Part shown: one piece after another, positions 25,353 to 34,405 of the stretch
Layout: each line of letters starts with the position of its first letter
Numbering within the stretch: the stretch's first letter is position 1
DNA from: DASXUG01 sp964620425
GTDB taxonomy: Bacteria > Pseudomonadota > Gammaproteobacteria > Burkholderiales > Methylophilaceae
Assembly: GCA_964620425.1 (NCBI GenBank)
Contig: CAZUGV010000011.1
Location: forward strand, 1-57,529
Reading direction: 5' to 3'
DNA: 57,529 nt
Program-made: the position numbers and the translations under genes
The notes under the pieces: generated by a model
What the model was told of the DNA's origin: nothing
What the model saw: only the letters and a program-made list of their open reading frames with translations
The model's database searches: none

Positions 25353-27095
25353 ATGTCATCTAAATCAAACCTTCAAGCAGAATTTAATACTAAAACGCTC
25401 TATTTTCGTTTGTTGAAATACGCGGCTCGTTTTTGGAAAGTATTTTTGATTAGCGTGTTGGCTTTGGTGGTTTTATCTGCTACCAATACGGGCTTTTTGG
25501 CGACTATCAAATTAGTGACTGATGAAGGTTTTGTTAAGCAGGATCCAGATAAAACTAACTTTTTACCCTTGATGTTGTTTGGCTTGTTGGCGTTACGGGC
25601 ACTCTCGGGATTTGTTTCAACTTTTGCGATGCGTTGGGTGGCAAGGCGAGTCGTTGAGAATCTGCGTTTAGACGCTTTTGCAAGGCTAATGACTTTGCCC
25701 GTGAGTTTTTTTGATGCGCATTCTGTGGGAGTGATTACCTCAAAATTGACATTTGATACTGAGCAAATGGCGAGCGCATCGACTCGCGTTGCGGTGAGCG
25801 CGGTTCGCGACACGCTGACGATCATCGGTATGATTGCTTATATGCTGTATTTGGATTGGCGCTTAACACTTATTTTCATGCTGTTAGCGCCCATTATGAC
25901 GGTTTATTTGAAAAAAATGAGCCCGAAATTACGCAGTGCGGGTAAAACGGTGCAAGAATCAATGGGTAATATGACGCAAGCCGTTGAAGAGGCAGTATCG
26001 GGGCAGCGCATGGTGAAAATCTTTGGTAGCGCTGATTTTGAATTTCAGCGGTTTGCCAAAGTGGTGGGTCAAAATCGCCATATCCAAATTCGTTTATCAC
26101 GCATCTCTGGTATTAATAGCATGGTGATTGAGATGTTGGCCGCATTAGCGCTGGGGTTGGTCGTGTATTACGCAGTCGGCAAGTTTACGGCAGGTGAGTT
26201 TGCCGCCTTTATTGGTGCTTTGTTGATGTTGATTGCGCCGATTAAAAGCTTGTCTAGCTTAAACGAAGAGATGCAAGTTGGTTTGGCGGCAGCGCAAAGC
26301 GTGTTTGGTTTAATCGATACCATGCCAGAGATAGACGAGGGTGTTAAACCTGTTGGTCGAGCACGTGGTGAAATCGAATTTCGCAGTGTGGGTTTGCGTT
26401 ACGAAAATGCCAAATCTATGGCGCTGAATCAACTCAGTTTCACCATTAAGCCAGGTGAAAAATTAGCGTTAGTTGGGCGCTCTGGCGGCGGTAAAACTAC
26501 ATTGGTGAATTTGTTGCCCCGCTTTTACGATTATCAGCAAGGCTTGATATTACTTGATGGTGTGGATGTGCGTGCGATGCCTTTGAGTGCGCTTAGGCAG
26601 CAGTTTGCGATGGTGAGTCAAGATGTTATTTTGTTTAACGATACCATTTTTAATAATATTGCTTATGGTGTTTTGCGTAGCGCGAGCGAGGCGCAGGTGA
26701 TTGCTGCCGCTAAGGCAGCACATGCTTGGGAGTTTATTCAAGAGTTGCCTCATGGTTTACAAAGTGAGATAGGCGATAGAGGTGTGCGTTTGTCTGGCGG
26801 GCAGCGCCAGCGTATTGCGATTGCGCGTGCCATTTTGAAAGATGCGCCCATTTTGCTGTTAGATGAAGCAACTTCAGCATTAGATACCGAGTCTGAACAA
26901 CACGTGCAAGCCGCGCTCGATGATTTAATGCGCAAGCGCACCACTATCGTGATTGCACATCGACTATCGACGATAGAAAATGCAGACCGAATTTTTGTCA
27001 TGGAACATGGTGAAATTATCGAATCTGGGAATCATCAAGCGTTATTAGATGCAGATGGCTACTACGCTAAGTTGTACCAAAAACAATTTCATTAA
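25353..27095 (+). CDS. msbA: Lipid A flippase MsbA
   Basis: An ABC exporter half-transporter of 580 residues that flips lipid A-core across the inner membrane. The N-terminal half has six transmembrane helices. The nucleotide-binding domain is intact: Walker A GRSGGGKTT, Q-loop MVSQDVILF, signature LSGGQRQRIAIARAI, Walker B LLLDEATSALD and H-loop VIAHRLST. The neighbouring lpxK and kdsB strongly support the MsbA role. The next ORF, lpxK, starts 8 bp after the stop. Confidence 0.93.
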   Translation: MSSKSNLQAEFNTKTLYFRLLKYAARFWKVFLISVLALVVLSATNTGFLATIKLVTDEGFVKQDPDKTNFLPLMLFGLLALRALSGFVSTFAMRWVARRVVENLRLDAFARLMTLPVSFFDAHSVGVITSKLTFDTEQMASASTRVAVSAVRDTLTIIGMIAYMLYLDWRLTLIFMLLAPIMTVYLKKMSPKLRSAGKTVQESMGNMTQAVEEAVSGQRMVKIFGSADFEFQRFAKVVGQNRHIQIRLSRISGINSMVIEMLAALALGLVVYYAVGKFTAGEFAAFIGALLMLIAPIKSLSSLNEEMQVGLAAAQSVFGLIDTMPEIDEGVKPVGRARGEIEFRSVGLRYENAKSMALNQLSFTIKPGEKLALVGRSGGGKTTLVNLLPRFYDYQQGLILLDGVDVRAMPLSALRQQFAMVSQDVILFNDTIFNNIAYGVLRSASEAQVIAAAKAAHAWEFIQELPHGLQSEIGDRGVRLSGGQRQRIAIARAILKDAPILLLDEATSALDTESEQHVQAALDDLMRKRTTIVIAHRLSTIENADRIFVMEHGEIIESGNHQALLDADGYYAKLYQKQFH

Positions 27096-27102
27096 AATCA
27101 AT

Positions 27103-28125
27103 ATGCGCTCTTGGGTAGAACAGCAGTGGTATTGTCTAGGCATATTGCATGTTGTGTTGATCCCACTTTCTTGGGTATATCAGTTTTTATCAAAATTGCG
27201 GCGTGCGGTTTATCGACTCGGTGTTTTAAAAACATACCAATTGCCAGTGCCAGTGATTGTTGTCGGCAATATCACAGTGGGTGGTACAGGTAAAACACCA
27301 CTGGTCATCTGGCTGGCATTGGCACTCAGGCAAGCAGGTTATACGCCCGCCATTATCAGTAGAGGTTACGGTGGTAGCGCACAACATGTGCACGCTGTTG
27401 GTTTAAATAGTGACCCTAGTCAAGTGGGCGATGAGCCGATCTTACTCGCCAAGCATAGTGGTTGCCCAGTCTTTATTGGACGGGATCGCATTGCAGTTGG
27501 TCAAGCGCTACTGAATACGCATCCAGAATGTAATGTCATCTTGAGTGATGATGGATTGCAACATTACCGCCTACATCGCGATTTAGAGATTGCAGTGGTG
27601 GATAGCATGCGCGGTTTTGGCAACGGCTATTCACTGCCAGCGGGTAGCTTGCGTGAGGCGACGACGAGATTAGTCGAAGTGGATGCGGTTGTGAAAAACG
27701 GAGATGGTGTTGTCGATTTGCCCGCACATGTCGCAGAAACTTTCGTCATGCATTTAAAAGCCATGCAGTTTTATCAGCTATTACAGCCAGACAATCAATG
27801 CACAGCGCATGATCTTTCGCACAAGAAAATTCACGCAATCGCAGGTATCGGCAACCCTGAAAGATTTTTTCAAACCCTGCGAGGGCTTGGCTTGGTTTTT
27901 GAGTCGCACGTGTTTGCGGATCATCATCCATTTCAAGCACAAGATTTGCAATTTGCAGAGGCTGACATCATACTCATGACAGAAAAAGATGCAGTAAAAT
28001 GTGAGGCTTTCGCTAATGAAAATTACTGGGTGCTCCCAGTTGTTGCGCAGTTGGAATCAACATTTCTTCCGCATTTGCTAGCGCGATTGAATATGCTGGT
28101 GCGAACAAGTGCAAAAGCTACTTAG
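27103..28125 (+). CDS. lpxK: Tetraacyldisaccharide 4'-kinase
   Basis: Phosphorylates the 4' position of the lipid A precursor at the inner membrane. 340 residues from the ATG at 27103; an in-frame ATG at 27049 inside msbA is less likely. There is one N-terminal hydrophobic segment, the P-loop VGGTGKTP (about residue 55), the SRGYG motif, and SDDGLQHYRLHRDLEI typical of LpxK. It lies 8 bp after msbA. Confidence 0.94.
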   Translation: MRSWVEQQWYCLGILHVVLIPLSWVYQFLSKLRRAVYRLGVLKTYQLPVPVIVVGNITVGGTGKTPLVIWLALALRQAGYTPAIISRGYGGSAQHVHAVGLNSDPSQVGDEPILLAKHSGCPVFIGRDRIAVGQALLNTHPECNVILSDDGLQHYRLHRDLEIAVVDSMRGFGNGYSLPAGSLREATTRLVEVDAVVKNGDGVVDLPAHVAETFVMHLKAMQFYQLLQPDNQCTAHDLSHKKIHAIAGIGNPERFFQTLRGLGLVFESHVFADHHPFQAQDLQFAEADIILMTEKDAVKCEAFANENYWVLPVVAQLESTFLPHLLARLNMLVRTSAKAT

Positions 28126-28177
28126 CGCCAAAAAATGGCAATAGCCAATTAACTTGATAAGTTTAAAAGGGTAATCA

Positions 28178-28360
28178 ATGGATACAAAACTACTTGCAAT
28201 TTTAGTCTGCCCTGTATGTAAAGGCCCGCTACACTATCAAAAAAGTGCACAAGAGCTTATTTGCAAGCCGTGTCGCTTGGCTTATGCCATTCAAGACGGT
28301 ATCCCAGTCATGCTGGAGGATGAGGCGCGCAAATTGCCAGCGGAAGAAGAAATCGAATAA
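28178..28360 (+). CDS. Trm112-family zinc-binding protein (YcaR-like)
   Basis: 60 residues. CPVCKGPL and ICKPCRLAYAI form two CxxC pairs that could bind zinc, and IQDGIPVMLEDEAR is the family's C-terminal mark. In E. coli the homologue ycaR lies between lpxK and kdsB, the same position as here. The molecular role in bacteria is not clear. Its stop overlaps the kdsB start (TAATG). Confidence 0.93.
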   Translation: MDTKLLAILVCPVCKGPLHYQKSAQELICKPCRLAYAIQDGIPVMLEDEARKLPAEEEIE

Positions 28361-29118
28361 TGACATTTAAAGTGGTAATTCCAGCGCGTTATGGAAGTAG
28401 TCGCTTGCCAGCCAAGCCACTATTGGATATAGCTGGCGCACCTATGGTGATTAGAGTGGTTGAGCAAGCCATCAAAAGCGGCGCAGAGCAAATTGTTGTA
28501 GCGACTGATCATGCGGAAATTTTAGAAGTCGTGCGGGATTTTGGGTATCAAGCAATCATGACACGTCAAGATCACGCTTCTGGTACTGATCGAATTGCTG
28601 AAGTTGCACACGCCTTAGGCTGGGAAAAAGATGAGATTGTTGTGAATGTGCAGGGCGATGAGCCGCTGATTGATCCCGTCCTTATCAAAGAGGTTGCGCA
28701 TAACTTAGCGACACATCCCTACGCTGCTATCGCAACTGCTTGCCATGCTATCTCAGATAAGCAAGCGATGTTTAACCCCAATATTGTAAAGGTGGTGTTT
28801 GATAAACACGGCTATGCTATCTATTTTAGCCGTGCGCCAATTCCATATGCGCGAGATGCTTTTGCAAATCAGCAGGATATTCCACAGCACATGATGGTTT
28901 ATCGCCATATTGGCTTATACGCTTATAAGGTGGATTTTTTATATGATTACGCCAGTTTGCCTCAGTCTTCGCTCGAGCAATATGAGGCATTAGAACAGCT
29001 TCGTGCGCTATGGCATGGCTATAAAATTAGCGTGTTTGAATCTGAGCATGCCCCAGCCACAGGTGTTGATACTGAGGCGGATTTGGTAAGGGTGAGGGGC
29101 ATTCTATCCACCAATTAA
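28360..29118 (+). CDS. kdsB: CMP-KDO synthetase
   Basis: Activates 3-deoxy-D-manno-octulosonate with CTP for addition to lipid A; cytoplasmic. At 252 residues, it has the nucleotidyltransferase start IPARYGSSRLPAKPL, VATDHAEI, VNVQGDEPLIDP and YFSRAPIPYARD, all standard. Its ATG overlaps the Trm112-like stop by one base, so it is translationally coupled. It ends the envelope operon. Confidence 0.97.
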   Translation: MTFKVVIPARYGSSRLPAKPLLDIAGAPMVIRVVEQAIKSGAEQIVVATDHAEILEVVRDFGYQAIMTRQDHASGTDRIAEVAHALGWEKDEIVVNVQGDEPLIDPVLIKEVAHNLATHPYAAIATACHAISDKQAMFNPNIVKVVFDKHGYAIYFSRAPIPYARDAFANQQDIPQHMMVYRHIGLYAYKVDFLYDYASLPQSSLEQYEALEQLRALWHGYKISVFESEHAPATGVDTEADLVRVRGILSTN

Positions 29119-29209
29119 GTGGCTCAGTAGCATCAGCCACAAGCAGTTTTAATGAGTTGCAAACAATTGAACGCACCGTTACAAGTCTAATGATACGTGT
29201 TTTTTGAAA

Positions 29210-30274
29210 TTACTTCTCTGCGAATATATAAGGCATCTCTTTAAAGGCAAGCGGGCTGGCGTGCCATTTTATCTCGCCCAAATCTTTACTCTCCAACCTA
29301 ACTTCTGCTAGTGCATCAAAACCTCCCGTTGGGGCTGCAGCTACGCGTACTAATTGACCAGCTTCAGCGCCATCTAAACTTGTTAAAGTATCACCAACTT
29401 GCGGAGAAACTTCGCTGTCTATATTGGCAATCAGCGATCTACGTTTTACTTTGCCTAAGTAATGCGTACGTGCGACGATTTCTTGGCCTGTGTAACAGCC
29501 TTTCTTGAAGTTGATGCCATTGAGCGCATCCAGGTTAACCATTTGCGGCACAAAGGCTTCTTGGGTGGCTGGGGTTACATCGGGGATGCCTGCGTTGATT
29601 TCTAGATATTCCCACACAGGTTTGCCAACAGTTACGGTTGCTTGATTAGTCAAAGCCGTCCATAACACGCTGGCTTGTTCCAAGTTAGTGAAAATTTCAT
29701 ATCTTGGCAATTCACCTGCTAATCGCAAAACTACAGTGTTGCTCAAGTCGATTAAGTTGTTGGCTTCTTGGGGCAGGTTGTTAAATTGCGGGTCTTGTGC
29801 AAAATATGCACTGAGCTTTGCTTCAATACCTTTGCCTGCCACGCCAATGCGGATAATTTCATCTGAAACATCTTGAATCGTCACTTTAGAGCGTAACACG
29901 TACATTTTCAATCGCTTGGCGATAGGTTCAAGCAAGGCGCGATTAAACTGTAAATGCAGATGATCTTTGTGAGCAAAAGCTTGAAATAACGCTAATAAAC
30001 GCCCTTTGGGGTTGCAGTAACCGGCAAATTGGCTATTGTTGCCAGTCAACTGCGTCACATCATTTGTGACTTGACCTTGTAAAAAGGTTTTAGCATCGTC
30101 GCCCGACACTTTAAGCAAGCCCAAATGCGATAAATCGGTGATGATGTCTTGCGATTGAATCGCTTGTAATTCATCCGCAGGCTTGCCAAAATGTTCGATA
30201 CGCGCGAATTGTGTCGCATTGCTTTCAATGATTTGTGCGCTTTGTGTCGTTAAAAATGCGTGCCACGGATTCAT
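29210..30274 (-). CDS. ygfZ: Tetrahydrofolate-binding iron-sulfur maturation protein YgfZ
   Basis: A GcvT-like folate-binding protein that assists maintenance of some iron-sulfur enzymes. At 354 residues, it carries the diagnostic KGCYTGQEIVAR motif with its cysteine near residue 254, and DLSHLGLLKVSGDDAKTFLQGQVTNDV near the N-terminus. It is convergent with kdsB and divergent from the YgfX-like gene. NasA, NirB and NirD in this window all need iron-sulfur clusters, but a direct link is speculation. Confidence 0.94.
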   Translation of the reverse strand: MNPWHAFLTTQSAQIIESNATQFARIEHFGKPADELQAIQSQDIITDLSHLGLLKVSGDDAKTFLQGQVTNDVTQLTGNNSQFAGYCNPKGRLLALFQAFAHKDHLHLQFNRALLEPIAKRLKMYVLRSKVTIQDVSDEIIRIGVAGKGIEAKLSAYFAQDPQFNNLPQEANNLIDLSNTVVLRLAGELPRYEIFTNLEQASVLWTALTNQATVTVGKPVWEYLEINAGIPDVTPATQEAFVPQMVNLDALNGINFKKGCYTGQEIVARTHYLGKVKRRSLIANIDSEVSPQVGDTLTSLDGAEAGQLVRVAAAPTGGFDALAEVRLESKDLGEIKWHASPLAFKEMPYIFAEK

Positions 30275-30334
30275 TGCAGGTTCCTTTTGTAAGCGGTTGA
30301 TGCCTTAACTTTTAGATAGATAGGATGTATTCAC

Positions 30335-30841
30335 TTGCCCATTGATGATAAGGTAAGGCCAATTGTGTTGGATTTCAAGCCCTCAAGCCGATTAACTTAT
30401 GCAATGGGGTTGTTATCGTTGGCTACGCTACTGATTGTGTGCATGATGCCTATGGTGCTGTGGTTACAGTTGCTCTTGCCAGCAGCTTGCATGCCAATCA
30501 CTGCTTATGTGCTGGCTAGAGATGTCTTACTTTGCTTGCCGCGCTCTTGGGTACGTTTGGAGCTGACATATCAAGGCGAACTTAAGCTCACACGCAAGAA
30601 TGGGCAGATTGAATTGGCTCAAATCATGCCGAGTAGTTACGTGACGAGTCAATTGACGATTTTACATCTCAAGTTGCATGGCAGTCGTTGGCAAACGAAT
30701 TTGCTAATTTTTCCTGATAGCGTGACCCAGTCTAGCTTTAGGCAGTTGCGCGTTTGGTTGCTATGGGGCGTAAGTTTTCACCTAAAGCGTATGAATAATT
30801 TTTCAGGCGAGGGTTCTCAAAAGGTGGTTGAGGAAACTTAG
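30335..30841 (+). CDS. YgfX/CptA-like membrane protein
   Basis: A small membrane protein of 168 residues. Two adjacent hydrophobic helices (about 20-60) are followed by a soluble domain ending in DSVTQSSFRQLRVWLLWG, which resembles the end of YgfX (the membrane-bound CptA toxin of E. coli). The proposed start is TTG at 30335, with AGGA nine bases upstream. In E. coli ygfX is near ygfZ and next to sdhE (ygfY); sdhE is not next to it here. The identification is by eye and moderate. Confidence 0.6.
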   Translation: MPIDDKVRPIVLDFKPSSRLTYAMGLLSLATLLIVCMMPMVLWLQLLLPAACMPITAYVLARDVLLCLPRSWVRLELTYQGELKLTRKNGQIELAQIMPSSYVTSQLTILHLKLHGSRWQTNLLIFPDSVTQSSFRQLRVWLLWGVSFHLKRMNNFSGEGSQKVVEET

Positions 30842-31821
30842 GTTTTTCTAGTCTTCAACCCAGATAAATACTGCTTAAATTGCTGCATAGGGTGTTTGGG
30901 TAAATAAGCTGCAATCACCAATAAGCCAGCAATAATTGCCAACAGCCAGTTGATGGCGTAGGGTGCAGTATCACGTTTTGCAGGTGTTTGTGCTTTCATG
31001 GCGGTAAGTACTTTTTGCAAGCTATCACCACGCACATAATCGCCACTGATTTGTTTGGCAACATCAATCATATAGTCTTCGTTCAAGCGTGAGATAAATG
31101 TATCTCCTGCGCCACTAGCGACATTGTTATCTCGAACGCCTAGGTTAGATTCTGAAATTTGCGCAATACCAGGTTGCATGGCAAAGCTATCGTTAGACCA
31201 ATAACCAATGACCTGATTTTTACTGTCCAGTTTGGGGATAGGGGCACCTTTTTCGCTACCAATACCAACGAATAGCCACCCCCCAGCACTCTGAAAACTG
31301 GTTAAATCTTTGGTATTAAAGGCGTGTAATTTTGGTGCTTCTTCGCCGTCGGTAAAGTAGACCACTTGAGCTGGCTCTGGAAAAGCGCGCAATACGCGCG
31401 CCAATGTAAATAAGCTCTCGCGCATACGGCTATTACCAGACCATGCAGCACGCCAATCTAAGTGGTCAATGCTGTCATTGATTACCGCAAAGTTGGCACA
31501 TACTTCAATGGGCGTGAACAGGGCGGCGATACTAACACCTGCATATAAGCCAATGCTGACACGTGAGCCACAAGGCATCGAAGCGACCATCTCATGCAAC
31601 AGGTGTTGAGTGTAAGCGATACGGCTGGTGGGTTTGTTGTGTATGGTTGTGTCGATCACGTTCATACTTTGTGAAATATCTACTACCAGTAAGTAGCTGT
31701 AAATATTACGCTTTAATGGAATGGTGGGTTGAAAATAGGCGAAAACTAGCAAAATAAATGCAGCGCCTAGCAGGCTGGCGTCGCGACGGTGGCGTAGGTA
31801 TTGAATAATTCTTTGCATCAT
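30838..31821 (-). CDS. mxaL: MxaL, von Willebrand A protein for methanol dehydrogenase maturation
   Basis: A membrane-anchored VWA-domain protein of 327 residues. An N-terminal helix (about 15-32), a VWA domain starting VVDISQSMNV with a MIDAS D-x-S-x-S, and VVYFTDGEE near 160 are present, and a C-terminal transmembrane helix is seen near residues 285-305. It is the last gene of the mxaRSACKL run, which in methylotrophs is needed for assembly and calcium loading of methanol dehydrogenase. It lies 13 bp after mxaK. The gene name rests on gene order more than sequence. Confidence 0.8.
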   Translation of the reverse strand: MMQRIIQYLRHRRDASLLGAAFILLVFAYFQPTIPLKRNIYSYLLVVDISQSMNVIDTTIHNKPTSRIAYTQHLLHEMVASMPCGSRVSIGLYAGVSIAALFTPIEVCANFAVINDSIDHLDWRAAWSGNSRMRESLFTLARVLRAFPEPAQVVYFTDGEEAPKLHAFNTKDLTSFQSAGGWLFVGIGSEKGAPIPKLDSKNQVIGYWSNDSFAMQPGIAQISESNLGVRDNNVASGAGDTFISRLNEDYMIDVAKQISGDYVRGDSLQKVLTAMKAQTPAKRDTAPYAINWLLAIIAGLLVIAAYLPKHPMQQFKQYLSGLKTRKT

Positions 31822-31834
31822 GTTGGCCTTTTAT

Positions 31835-32440
31835 TTAAGGTAGACCGACAGGGATATTGCCCATAATTAAGCCAGGAGTATCTGACTCACCCACGCCAGG
31901 GGTGGCGTCGCCACGTACAATGGTGAGAATGCGATCTAAGTTATGGCGGGCATCCCAATGGCGATTGTCTAAACGTAGGGATTGCAAATAAGAGGTTTTA
32001 GCCTGTGTAAATAAATATTCGGTTTCATTACGCACAGTGCCGTTTGTGCCATTGATAGCGATGCCGCGTAGAAAAAATATATTGCCCAAGTTGTAAAGGA
32101 TCGCTGCTTTTTGGCTTGGTGTCGCATGCTCTGCCAAGTGTGTATATAACAGGGTAGATTCTTTATACCGTTCATTTTTTGCCAGCCAATAAGCGGTGGC
32201 AAATTTAGCCTCAAAGCTTTGGGTGTCTGTTTTAGGTGGTTTGCCATGGCTAATGGCAGCGTTAAACGCTTCAATTTGTTGGATACGGTTAATTGCGTAG
32301 CTAATATTTACGATACTTAAGATAGCAATAATCGCCAACAGCCAAGTGAGCTTGGTGGTAGTGAAAAACTGCCGTACTCGCATTAAGCCGTGGCAAAGGT
32401 GTTGTTGCCATGAAGGAGTTTTTGTGTTGATTTTATTCAT
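31835..32440 (-). CDS. mxaK: MxaK
   Basis: A 201-residue protein with one N-terminal transmembrane helix (about 29-50) and an alpha-helical region with TPR-like character (AAILYNLGNIFFLRG, YLQSLRLDNRHWDARHNLD). It is positioned between mxaC and mxaL. MxaK is known to be required for active MxaFI methanol dehydrogenase, but its mechanism is not settled. It overlaps the mxaC stop by four bases (ATGA). The name is assigned from operon position. Confidence 0.8.
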   Translation of the reverse strand: MNKINTKTPSWQQHLCHGLMRVRQFFTTTKLTWLLAIIAILSIVNISYAINRIQQIEAFNAAISHGKPPKTDTQSFEAKFATAYWLAKNERYKESTLLYTHLAEHATPSQKAAILYNLGNIFFLRGIAINGTNGTVRNETEYLFTQAKTSYLQSLRLDNRHWDARHNLDRILTIVRGDATPGVGESDTPGLIMGNIPVGLP

Positions 32441-33408
32441 GTTTTAACCTCAATATATTTCACTGCTAACAGTATGCCGATCATAATGGCGGCAATTAAA
32501 AAACATAAGGATGTAAAGTCTTTGCCTGGAATTTTCTCAAAATAACGGATGGGCTTACGTTCTTTTTGGTTAATATCCGCAATCGCTGCGGCCAGCGATT
32601 TTGGGTCTTCTGCCTCGTAGGCTTTAAATGGGGTCGATAATGTTTTAAAGTAATCGTTTAACTCAATTTCAGCTGGTAGCGCTGCATTTTCAGGGCGTAC
32701 ATAATTAACATCAAAAATACTTAAACCGCCTGGTTGGCGAAGCACAATCCAGTATAAACTTATGTGAAGGCGGCTTAACCAGTCACGTAATTTTTGTTGG
32801 GTGTTCGCATCCATGCGACCAGCGCCATCTGATAGCAAAATCAATGCGCGTGAGCCAGAATCTGGCACGTTGTCAAATAGGCTTACCCCGCTGGTAAGGC
32901 CACTACCGATGTTGGTTTGGAATAGTGCGCCGCCGTTGGTGGCTTGTATGGCTGCGATAACAGCCTCTCGGCTATCGGTAAGTGGCAACACATACATCGC
33001 TGAGTTGCTAAACGTGACCATGCCTATCATGTCATTTTTACGGGATTTTACAAACTCCATCATCAATCGGCTGGCGGCAACTGATTTAGTTTCGCCTACT
33101 CGACCGTCATTACTGCCAGAAAAAGGGTCATCCATACTCGCACTTCTATCTAACACTAATGCGATTTGCGCCCCTACGCCAATACGTTCAATTTTTTGTT
33201 GCAAGCTATGTGGCCCAGCTAGCCCTAAAACGATAAAGATCAATGCTAACACTGCTAAAATTTTAAGTAACAAGCCAATCAGGTTTGATAAGGGATCGTG
33301 CGGCAACATCGCCACCCAAGAGTATTGGCGGCTATGGCTGCGATTTAGCAGAAACGGAATAGCAGTGAGCGGCAGCAACCATAGCAGCCAAGGGTTTAAG
33401 AAAATCAT
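32437..33408 (-). CDS. mxaC: MxaC, von Willebrand A protein
   Basis: A 323-residue BatA-like membrane protein. An N-terminal helix pair (about 1-20 and 45-68) is followed by a VWA domain with the MIDAS LVLDRSASMDD (about 90-100), TGSGL-like loop and ALILLSDGAG, and a C-terminal transmembrane helix (about 297-316). Metal at the MIDAS site fits a role in calcium delivery, but this is inferred. It overlaps mxaA and mxaK by four bases each, indicating tight co-expression. Confidence 0.82.
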   Translation of the reverse strand: MIFLNPWLLWLLPLTAIPFLLNRSHSRQYSWVAMLPHDPLSNLIGLLLKILAVLALIFIVLGLAGPHSLQQKIERIGVGAQIALVLDRSASMDDPFSGSNDGRVGETKSVAASRLMMEFVKSRKNDMIGMVTFSNSAMYVLPLTDSREAVIAAIQATNGGALFQTNIGSGLTSGVSLFDNVPDSGSRALILLSDGAGRMDANTQQKLRDWLSRLHISLYWIVLRQPGGLSIFDVNYVRPENAALPAEIELNDYFKTLSTPFKAYEAEDPKSLAAAIADINQKERKPIRYFEKIPGKDFTSLCFLIAAIMIGILLAVKYIEVKT

Positions 33409-34403
33409 TTTGCTGCCTTGCGTTTGGTTTCTGGGCGTAAGCCGCGCTCACAATCGCGACACTGTTTGCAAAACTGTTTGAGCCACGTAATGGGTTCGTT
33501 GCCAATATCGTGCTTGGATTTCGCATCAAAAAACACGCTTTGTGACAAAGCAAAAAAACGTTGAATTTCGGTTTGCACAGACCCAAAGCTTGGGTTGTTG
33601 CTAATAAAAGTGCTTAAATTGTCACTAAATAAGCTATTGCCAGCCGTGGTGTTGAGTGCGGTATGTATCTTGCTGACCGCTTGTTGTAATTCCTCAGGTG
33701 TGTTTTTAAGGTTGGCGAGTTGGCGATAGGTGCGTGCAAATGGTCTGCCCATAAGCGGCAACCAAGCGCGTTTACCTAAAATGTACAACAAGCCTAACAG
33801 GCTTAAAGCGAGTGAAGCTAGTGTGATATTTAGGCGTCTTTTTTCAGGTTTCACATCTAATAAATACGGTGTGCGTAGCGGGCTGATATCGTCTTTTAAC
33901 TCAACTGAGCCATATACGGCAATTGGTGATACACGGAACAGCCATTCAGGGATGCGAAATTGTTTGATTTCACCTTTTTTGTCGCTGGTGAAGCGTAAGG
34001 TCTCGGCAGGTAAAAACACAAATTTAGCCACGGTGTTATTGGCAAATACTTGGTGAGCCAGTTTGAGTGTGTGTGTTGTTGACGCGCCATTATCTACTTG
34101 ACTATGAACGATTTTCCTTAACTCAATGCCTGTGACTTGACCTTTGTAGCGGCGTTCGTAGCCGACAATAGGCAAAGAAGTGGGCATGAGTTTATAGGGT
34201 TTTTTAACCTCTAAAATAATCGTGCGTTCTAGAATATCGCCCACTGTATAGGCCACATCACGTCTAGGGGTGATGGTGACTAAGCTAACTGCTCCTTCTG
34301 GCATTGCAGGCACTGGTGCGTCATTGGCCATAGCCGTCTGATAAATCAGGCATAGCCACAAGAGCTGTAACAAGAATTTAACTGAAAATAAACGCATATT
34401 CAT
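33405..34403 (-). CDS. mxaA: MxaA
   Basis: A 332-residue exported protein with a signal peptide (cut near YQTAMA-ND), a periplasmic beta-rich domain (about 30-185), one transmembrane helix (about 192-210) and a cytoplasmic C-terminal tail. MxaA is one of the factors needed for calcium incorporation in methanol dehydrogenase. It lies between mxaS and mxaC. Sequence alone is too diverged for certainty; the order R-S-A-C-K-L makes the call. Confidence 0.8.
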   Translation of the reverse strand: MNMRLFSVKFLLQLLWLCLIYQTAMANDAPVPAMPEGAVSLVTITPRRDVAYTVGDILERTIILEVKKPYKLMPTSLPIVGYERRYKGQVTGIELRKIVHSQVDNGASTTHTLKLAHQVFANNTVAKFVFLPAETLRFTSDKKGEIKQFRIPEWLFRVSPIAVYGSVELKDDISPLRTPYLLDVKPEKRRLNITLASLALSLLGLLYILGKRAWLPLMGRPFARTYRQLANLKNTPEELQQAVSKIHTALNTTAGNSLFSDNLSTFISNNPSFGSVQTEIQRFFALSQSVFFDAKSKHDIGNEPITWLKQFCKQCRDCERGLRPETKRKAAK

Positions 34404-34405
34404 AA

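Noticed and set aside
29119..29140. GTGGCT-N10-AGCCAC hairpin as terminator between kdsB and ygfZ
   Set aside because: The stem is six pairs with a long loop, and no clean T run follows on either strand; too weak to call.
32801..33481. 226-codon plus-strand ORF opposite mxaC and mxaA
   Set aside because: It covers two genes on the other strand with overlapping, well-motivated frames; composition is that of a shadow frame.
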